NCBI GenBank assembly: GCA_017625435.1
Contig: JAGAKX010000044.1
Location: 21,050-85,049, forward strand
Length of the DNA stretch: 64,000 bases
Origin: Clostridia bacterium
GTDB taxonomy: Bacteria > Bacillota > Clostridia > Oscillospirales > Acutalibacteraceae
Direction: 5' to 3'
Shown here: positions 58,633 through 64,000 of the stretch, piece by piece
Position numbering within the stretch: position 1 is the first letter of the stretch
Layout of the letters: the number at the start of each line of letters is the position of its first letter
Notes under the pieces: model-generated
The model's input: only the letters and a program-made list of their open reading frames with translations
The model's database searches: none
What the model was told of the DNA's origin: nothing
Position numbers and translations under genes: made by a program

Positions 58633-60079
58633 AGTCCCATTCCGTGCCCGTAACAGTATCCATATCAATACCCGTTGTGTCGTGAGTCTTCTTTATAAGA
58701 AGCACGAGGGCAGCGATAAAGCCCGGTACAAGAAGTGCGAAGCAGCAGGCTGCCATTGCGGTATTGCCGATTGTAAGCGTAAAGGGCATACTTAAAATAA
58801 ACGAAAGAGCAAAGCCTACAGCCGTTACAATATACTGGGCGGACATTGCAGAGGAACGGAGATTCGTGGGGGCAGATTCACCGATCATCATAATAATAAC
58901 ATCATTGGTTGAATAATAGCTGCCTATAGCCGCACCGCAGAAAAAGCCCGTTATAAGGGGATTCCAGTTGCAGTAGGCACCCACGGAGAAAAGCACATAA
59001 GACAGTACGCAGTTGAATGCGGTGGTAACTGCAGCCGCCTTTCTGCCCTTCCAGTCGGAAATGAAGCCCATAATCACCTGAGCAATTGCAAGACCCAGGG
59101 GATAAAGGAAAATAGCTTCCGTATAGGTTGTGACACCCACGGTTGCAACCGCCTCTTCAAGGGTAGCCGCGGCACCCGATGAGAAAAGATTTGAAGCATA
59201 ACCGTAGTTTAACACTATAGGATAATTTATACTTGCAATAAAGCCGATATTTGCAACGGAGGACACAATATAAAGCCAGCGAAGCTGCTTGTGCTTCATT
59301 GCGAACTTAAGTGCCGGTATAAGACCGCCCTGCTTATTTGCTGCATCCGCCTCTTTCTTTTCTCTTTCAAGCTCCTCGGGAGTTTTTCTGAGGTAGGTAA
59401 GGCGGGATTCAATAAATGCATCGGTTTCTCTTGCACACAAAAGGGCAATAAAGCACACAACAACACCCACCACAGCAGGGATGAAGTAGACGTTTCTCCA
59501 TTCGCTGACGTTTGCCATCAGCTTATCGCGGAGATAGGGCACCAGCATAACCGCAATATTTGCAAAGAATTTGATGGATGAATAAATTCTCGCTCTGTGC
59601 TTTGAGGGAGACGATTCCATAATATAAACCACGTGCATATCGTGAGGAATAAAGAACTGAACGATGCACGCACCGATAAAATAAAGGGGGATATTATCGG
59701 AAAGATAGATTACAAGAAGCGCCGCACTCATTCCGAAGGTGTTTATTATCAGGAAAAGCTTTCTGCCCCAACGGTCGGCAAGAGGTCTGTAGAGAAGACC
59801 TACCGCCTGAAAGGGAATTGCAAGTCCCGAAAGGATATCAAGAAGAGAAGCGGAATTTCCCGTTTTGAAAAGGTCGTTTGCAATTTCCGTTTTCATAAGG
59901 GTGCCTATCTGAGAGGCAATTTCGTCAACTGCATAAATAAGCGCAATAATAAAAATCAGATAAATAATATAATAGCTTCTTTTGGGACGGGCTTTTTCTT
60001 TTTCCCAACGGGCAATTTCCTTCTCCCGTCTCAGAGCCTTCTTTTTCAGCTGCTCGGCTGTAAGTGTTTTGTTTTTCAT
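58631..60079 (-). CDS. MFS transporter, coupled to the alpha-mannosidase gene
   Basis: The 482 aa protein has about 12 membrane helices and a charged N-terminus (MKNKTLTAEQLKKKALRREKE). The helix 2-3 loop RPLADRWGRKLF and the repeat-half loop GFISDWKGRKAAA are MFS signature positions (D-R-x-GRR/K type). Its start overlaps the mannosidase stop by 4 bp, so it is probably the importer of the mannosidase substrate. The substrate is inferred from context only. Confidence 0.85.
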   Translation of the reverse strand: MKNKTLTAEQLKKKALRREKEIARWEKEKARPKRSYYIIYLIFIIALIYAVDEIASQIGTLMKTEIANDLFKTGNSASLLDILSGLAIPFQAVGLLYRPLADRWGRKLFLIINTFGMSAALLVIYLSDNIPLYFIGACIVQFFIPHDMHVVYIMESSPSKHRARIYSSIKFFANIAVMLVPYLRDKLMANVSEWRNVYFIPAVVGVVVCFIALLCARETDAFIESRLTYLRKTPEELEREKKEADAANKQGGLIPALKFAMKHKQLRWLYIVSSVANIGFIASINYPIVLNYGYASNLFSSGAAATLEEAVATVGVTTYTEAIFLYPLGLAIAQVIMGFISDWKGRKAAAVTTAFNCVLSYVLFSVGAYCNWNPLITGFFCGAAIGSYYSTNDVIIMMIGESAPTNLRSSAMSAQYIVTAVGFALSFILSMPFTLTIGNTAMAACCFALLVPGFIAALVLLIKKTHDTTGIDMDTVTGTEWD

Positions 60080-63000
60080 ATTTTCACCCTGAATGTCTTT
60101 ACTTCGAAAGGCTTTATGCCGAAGGTAAATGAATTGCCGTCAGAGGGTATTTCTTTCTCATCAACCTCCATCATATTACATTCGATTACCTTTATATTGT
60201 CACAGGGAAGTGTCATTGTAACTTCTCCTGAATGTGCAGAGGTCTCATATACACGGATGATTACACCGTCTCCGTCCTGAGCGGGCTTTACAGCATCAAT
60301 CATAACCTTTTCATCGGACAGGGTGATATATGAATACTGAGCCTTTTCGCCCTTACCGGCTTTGACATAAACGGCAGTAAGGGGAATGTTTTCCTTGAAT
60401 GCCTCCTTCACGGTATCGGCATCATCCCAACGGTTTTCGTGAGCATAAACACCGTAACGGAAGGTTGATATTCCCTTATCTGCGTTAGCATCGGGAAGAA
60501 TAGGAGCACGCATAAGTGTAATTCTTAAAACATTTCCGTCAATATCGTAACCGTACTTGCAGTCATTGATAACGGAAACACCCATATCCCCCTGTGAAAT
60601 GTCAGCCCACTTGTGAGCACACACCTCAAACATAGCCTTTTCGTAGGAATTGTTTGCGTATGTGGGTCTTTCAAGAGCACCGTGAGCAATTTCGCAGGTC
60701 GCAATACGGCTTCGGATGTCAAGGGGGAATTCAGCCTTTAATACCTTTTCTCTCTCGTGCCAGTCAACGGTTGTATCATAAATGAGAGTTTCGGCATCTG
60801 CTGAAAGCGTAATATCCTGAGTGATTACGGACTTATTAAAGGAATAAATCGCACGGATAACAGCCTTTACGGGAGTCTTTTCAACCAGCTCTACGGAATC
60901 TGCAGTATCAAGGTACCACATCTTCATCTTATAGTCATTTTCAAGATTCCATGCGCTTTCGTGAATGGGCTTGTCGTGGGAAACGGAGAGAAGATTTCCC
61001 TTGCCCGAAAGGATGTTTTTGCCGAGTTTTTTGTTAATGAGAGCGGTAAGTCTTCCGTTTTCATCAAACTCTGCACGAAGGTATTTGTTTTCAAGGAAGT
61101 CCTTTCCTGCTGTCACACATTCTGCTTCTGATTTTCCTGTGAGCTTAAATACCTTGTAGCCCATAGGCGGTACGTTTTCAGCAATAAATTCAAGCCTTCC
61201 GTCCTTAGAAGATGCCTTCATAGCATTGCCCTGAAGGTCACCGACACCTGCATTTTCCTTGGCAATTTCAAGGGAAACGGGAGCGGTTACGTTATAGGGC
61301 AGAAGATTCCAGACAACAATGCTGTCCTTGCCCACACCCGCTTTTTCTGAAAGAACACCGAGAGCCTCGGAGATTATCTCGTTACCCTCCTTGTTCATAA
61401 GTGCATATTCTTCTCTTGTATTTTCAAATACTTCCTCAATTGAAGTACCGGGAAGAATATCGTGGAACTGATTTGTAAGAAGAAGCTTCCAGAGCTTTTC
61501 TGTTCTTTCTCTGTCGTAAAGCCCTGCAATAAGGGTAAGCATTTCAGCATTACGAAGCATATATTCGCCGCGGCGGTTGTTCTTTTTTACAAACGCCTGA
61601 CTTGTAAAGGTACCTCTGTGGTTTTCGTAATACATTTCACCGTCCCATACGGGAAGAGAATCAATATCCTTTTCAATTGCCTTGAAGAAGTCGTTTGCCT
61701 GACCCATCCTTACCTTGGGAAGACCGGGAAGCTTTTCAAAACGGCGTACCTTTTCTACCATATCGAAGGTACATCCGCCTCCGCCGTCACCGTAGCCGAA
61801 CATACCCATTGAAGCATCAACAAGGTCGTTCTGACGGTTGGTTTTTCTTGTTTCCTTAACATACTTTGCATCAGCCTCACCCTCATAGTGAACCTTCTGC
61901 ATATAAGAAAGCACCTCGTCACCTGAGTGTGCACGCCACTTATAAACACTCAGAGGGAATTCATTTGTATCGTTATACTGCAGCTTTGAAGTAAGGAAAT
62001 ACTTCATACCCGATTTTTTAATAACCTGAGGCAGGGCTGCCGTAAAGCCGAAGCAGTCGGGAAGCCAGTAAATATCGGAGGAAACACCGAATTCCTTCAT
62101 AAAGAACTCTCTGCCGTAAAGAAGCTGTCTTATAAGGCTTTCTCCCGATGCAATATTTGTATCGGCTTCAACCCACGTATTACCCGTAATTTCCCATTGA
62201 CCGTTTTTAACAAATTTCTTAACGTCCTCATAAATGTCGGGATAATGCTCCTTAACATAGCTGTAAACCGCCGCCTGACTCTGTGTGAACTTGAAGTCGG
62301 GGTATGTCTTCATAAGGGACACATTATTCGAGAAGGTTCTTGCACACTTACGGTGAATTTCCTTGACTGTCCACAGCCACGCAACATCAAGATGGGAGTG
62401 CCCGCAGATTATAACATCACCGGGAGTTGCAAAATTTATTTTGGAAAGCTCATCCCAAAGGGTCTTTTTAGCTTCGGGAATTGTCTCATAGAAGCGCTCT
62501 TTTCCGAAATCGAAATCGAGCTTGTGAATTGCATTATCAACAGCGTTATAAATACGCTTTCCTACATATTCATCCTCTGTCTGCTCAAAAACGTCCCAGG
62601 CACAGTTAATGTCATACCATATATCCTCTGCCGCCTCATTGACGACCCGGAAGCAGGCTTCAGTCATAGTATATGTAATAGGCTTTTCCCTGTCGGAGAA
62701 GGCATAGTTGAAATATCCGCCGGAGTCAACGGCATTTTCAAGCTGAATAAAAAGCTTTTCACCGGCTTTAAGGGGTCTGTGAAAAAGAATATCCGTTCTG
62801 TGCACCCAACCCAAGGTCTCCCGGGAGCTGACAGCACCCACAATTTCACCGTTTATGCGGACAATTGCTTCGCCGCCGAAATCAATTGTAAGATAAACCT
62901 TTCTGTCGGCAAGACATTCGGGCACAATAAACTCATATTCAAAATATCTTGTGGTATCACGTGTTGCACTCCAACGGTCGCCAAGCTTCATTTTGTGCCG

Positions 63001-63153
63001 GGGAGCATCGTCAAGCTCAATAACCGCAGGCTTTGTGTGCACCCCCGTATAGGAATCCCATTCGGGCAAGGAAACCGTAGCCTCATTTACATAAGGCTCA
63101 AGCTGTTTTATAAGATTTTTAAGAACACGGGGATTAAAAGTATGATGGACCAT
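60076..63153 (-). CDS. Alpha-mannosidase, GH38
   Basis: The 1025 aa protein has a GH38 catalytic domain in the middle: VIICGHSHLDVAWLWTVKE (zinc His and Asp), TWVEADTNIASGESLIRQLLYGREFF, IYWLPDCFGFTAALPQVI, whose Asp is the likely nucleophile, and a C-terminal beta-domain. N-terminal ~200 residues form a beta-sandwich. GH38 enzymes trim alpha-mannose from N-glycans or mannans. No signal peptide, so it is intracellular. ATG 63153, 7 nt after GGAGG, is used in place of a longer hydrophobic form. Coupled to the MFS gene. Confidence 0.92.
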   Translation of the reverse strand: MVHHTFNPRVLKNLIKQLEPYVNEATVSLPEWDSYTGVHTKPAVIELDDAPRHKMKLGDRWSATRDTTRYFEYEFIVPECLADRKVYLTIDFGGEAIVRINGEIVGAVSSRETLGWVHRTDILFHRPLKAGEKLFIQLENAVDSGGYFNYAFSDREKPITYTMTEACFRVVNEAAEDIWYDINCAWDVFEQTEDEYVGKRIYNAVDNAIHKLDFDFGKERFYETIPEAKKTLWDELSKINFATPGDVIICGHSHLDVAWLWTVKEIHRKCARTFSNNVSLMKTYPDFKFTQSQAAVYSYVKEHYPDIYEDVKKFVKNGQWEITGNTWVEADTNIASGESLIRQLLYGREFFMKEFGVSSDIYWLPDCFGFTAALPQVIKKSGMKYFLTSKLQYNDTNEFPLSVYKWRAHSGDEVLSYMQKVHYEGEADAKYVKETRKTNRQNDLVDASMGMFGYGDGGGGCTFDMVEKVRRFEKLPGLPKVRMGQANDFFKAIEKDIDSLPVWDGEMYYENHRGTFTSQAFVKKNNRRGEYMLRNAEMLTLIAGLYDRERTEKLWKLLLTNQFHDILPGTSIEEVFENTREEYALMNKEGNEIISEALGVLSEKAGVGKDSIVVWNLLPYNVTAPVSLEIAKENAGVGDLQGNAMKASSKDGRLEFIAENVPPMGYKVFKLTGKSEAECVTAGKDFLENKYLRAEFDENGRLTALINKKLGKNILSGKGNLLSVSHDKPIHESAWNLENDYKMKMWYLDTADSVELVEKTPVKAVIRAIYSFNKSVITQDITLSADAETLIYDTTVDWHEREKVLKAEFPLDIRSRIATCEIAHGALERPTYANNSYEKAMFEVCAHKWADISQGDMGVSVINDCKYGYDIDGNVLRITLMRAPILPDANADKGISTFRYGVYAHENRWDDADTVKEAFKENIPLTAVYVKAGKGEKAQYSYITLSDEKVMIDAVKPAQDGDGVIIRVYETSAHSGEVTMTLPCDNIKVIECNMMEVDEKEIPSDGNSFTFGIKPFEVKTFRVKI

Positions 63154-63178
63154 AAACAAACCTCCTTCTATTAATTCA

Positions 63179-63207
63179 ATAATAACAAAAAACAAATACA
63201 TATACAA
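63179..63207 (-). promoter_or_regulatory. Promoter of the mannosidase-transporter unit
   Basis: TTGTAT (63202-63207), 17 bp, TATTAT (63179-63184) on the minus strand, just after the NUDIX terminator. Confidence 0.6.
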
Positions 63208-63209
63208 GG

Positions 63210-63244
63210 AAAAACTGCACCCCGGGTTAAAAATCGGAGTGCAG
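63210..63244 (-). terminator. NUDIX terminator overlapping its own coding end
   Basis: CTGCACCCCG (63215-63224) pairs with CGGAGTGCAG (63235-63244) across a 10 nt loop, with T5 (63210-63214) on the minus strand. The NUDIX stop codon lies in the loop, so the first arm is coding. Confidence 0.8.
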
Positions 63245-63787
63245 TTTTTTGGTTATTTTGTTATAAACATTTTCAATCATCCACGGTTCTGTAGATTTTT
63301 CGGGGATTAGGGAGAGCTCAAGCCAGGCAACAGCCGAGTTTTCCTCTTCACAGACCGAAAGTCTTTCATTTTCGTCGGCTTCAAGAAGATATGTCACATT
63401 ATAATGCACGTGGGAGGGGACATATTTTCCCCTTTTAAAGTGTCCTGCCACGGGAAGGATTTCAAGAGAGAATATTTTATCACTCAACGGCATTGCATCC
63501 GCCCCCGTTTCTTCCTTTGCCTCCTTTAAGGCAACTGCAAGAAGCTCCTCATTACCGTCTGCGTGACCGCCCACCCAGCTCCAGGACTTGTAAATATTAT
63601 GATAACAGAAAAGCACCTTTGTCCTCTCTTTATTTACAATCCACGCCGATACCGTGATATGCCCTGCTGAATTCTCACGGGAAAGACAGTTTTTATTGTC
63701 TTTAACAAAGTCAATAAAGGCTTCTTTATCTGACATTTCCTGAGGACAAGAAGGAATAAAGTCAATAATTTCTTGCAAAAATTTCAT
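63227..63787 (-). CDS. NUDIX hydrolase
   Basis: The 186 aa protein has a NUDIX box near 77-99: GGHADGNEELLAVALKEAKE then ETGA, matching G-x5-E-x7-REUXEEXGU but with Lys in place of the first Arg. It has WSWVGGHADG and a C-terminal NSAVAWLEL. NUDIX enzymes cleave nucleoside diphosphate derivatives; substrate unknown. ATG 63787 follows GGCGGTGA. Heptad repeats and the 5S terminator lie just upstream. Confidence 0.88.
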   Translation of the reverse strand: MKFLQEIIDFIPSCPQEMSDKEAFIDFVKDNKNCLSRENSAGHITVSAWIVNKERTKVLFCYHNIYKSWSWVGGHADGNEELLAVALKEAKEETGADAMPLSDKIFSLEILPVAGHFKRGKYVPSHVHYNVTYLLEADENERLSVCEEENSAVAWLELSLIPEKSTEPWMIENVYNKITKKLHSDF

Positions 63788-63805
63788 ACAATCACCGCCA
63801 AAAAA

Positions 63806-63833
63806 AGTGAATAGTGAATAGTGAAGAAGTAAG
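63806..63833 (-). repeat. Heptad repeat tract in the NUDIX leader
   Basis: AGTGAAT twice, then AGTGAAG and AAGTAAG on the plus strand; on the minus strand these read as TTCACTA/TTACTTC-type heptads as at 58582. It is just upstream of the NUDIX ribosome site. Confidence 0.6.
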
Positions 63834-63839
63834 AGGTAC

Positions 63840-63869
63840 AAAAAAACAGCTCACACTATTGTGAGCTGT
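63840..63869 (-). terminator. Terminator after the 5S rRNA
   Basis: A perfect 10 bp stem (63846-63855 with 63860-63869) with loop CTAT, followed on the minus strand by a T-run (63840-63846). It ends the rRNA operon that enters from the right. Confidence 0.88.
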
Positions 63870-63878
63870 TTTTTTGTG

Positions 63879-63993
63879 CCGGCGACGACCTATCTTCCCG
63901 GGCGGCTGCCCGCCAAGTATTTTCGGCACGATTGAGCTTAACTACCGTGTTCGGGATGGGAACGGGTGGGACCTCAATGTTATAGACACCGAC
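63879..63993 (-). rRNA. rrf: 5S ribosomal RNA
   Basis: The minus strand carries the conserved 5S core CACCCGTTCCCATCCCGAAC and ACGGTAGTTAAGC, with the 5' CGGTG and 3' CGCCG ends able to pair as helix I. About 114 nt, the usual size. End positions are estimated within a few bases. It is probably the last gene of an rRNA operon continuing beyond the window. Confidence 0.95.
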
Positions 63994-64000
63994 TGCTTCC

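Noticed and set aside
62197..63174. Open frame of 325 codons opposite the alpha-mannosidase
   Set aside because: No family motif; the mannosidase frame carries all GH38 catalytic motifs.
1..64000. Insertion sequences, phage genes, tRNAs or a restriction/defence island
   Set aside because: I found no transposase, integrase, phage structural, tRNA or defence-type gene, and gaps are too short to hide them.

Overview
This window is chromosomal DNA from a Gram-positive, low-to-medium GC Clostridia bacterium, most likely an Oscillospirales/Ruminococcaceae-type gut or rumen anaerobe. The evidence is threefold: a Firmicutes housekeeping backbone (dprA-topA-trmFO-rnc-smc-ftsY; yhbY-nadD-yqeK-rsfS; walJ-rlmH), two proteins with dockerin repeats of the DAR-x2-LR-x2-VGL type, and many glycan-active enzymes. 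Coding density is very high. No gap reaches 300 bp, and I see no tRNA, CRISPR array, insertion sequence or prophage. The right edge enters an rRNA operon (5S rRNA on the minus strand).

Layout. 1-9.7 kb (minus): a cut-off family 2 glycosyltransferase, an IspD/TarI-type cytidylyltransferase, an HD phosphohydrolase, greA, a secreted dockerin protein, a two-gene membrane unit (DUF5058 type), then a three-gene cluster of a membrane-anchored glycosidase-like protein, an AGE-family epimerase and a ceramidase-fold hydrolase. 9.7-13.9 kb: mecA facing rpe, then two paralogous exported proteins (one lipid-anchored, one with a dockerin) on either side of an SDR reductase. 13.9-42 kb (minus): a radical SAM-GNAT fusion, rlmH, walJ, a GH36 alpha-galactosidase, a wall-precursor group (ddl, a membrane-bound MurF-like ligase, an alpha/beta hydrolase), then the long conserved backbone from rsfS to secA and nth. 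42-56.6 kb (plus): an SOS-controlled Y-family polymerase, yaiI, a GH78-like enzyme, a mucin-like surface protein, a TrmN6-like methylase, rsmI, tex, a hydrolase, a MATE pump, and an MFS transporter paired with a leucine-rich-repeat surface protein. 56.7-58.5 kb: a PadR regulatory cassette divergent from an Ig-like protein gene. 58.6-64 kb (minus): a GH38 alpha-mannosidase coupled to an MFS transporter, a NUDIX hydrolase and 5S rRNA.

How it fits together. Most genes maintain the chromosome, translation and cell wall. The accessory part is about glycans: GH36, GH38, GH78-like, AGE epimerase and transporters, plus exported dockerin, lipoprotein, LRR and Thr/Pro-rich proteins.

The least ordinary observations are these: an FtsY whose acidic/membrane-targeting domain appears to have moved to the C-terminus; a MurF-like ligase with a multi-helix membrane domain in place of its UDP-MurNAc-binding domain; a D-Ala-D-Ala ligase with a large insertion; a YhcC-type radical SAM enzyme fused to an acetyltransferase; a ceramidase-like enzyme without the expected catalytic serine motif; and a duplicated domain carried once on a lipid anchor and once on a dockerin. 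No single clearly new multi-gene system stands out. The best candidates are the PadR/HAAS/secreted-protein cassette with its palindromes and the ceramidase-like/AGE/glycosidase cluster.
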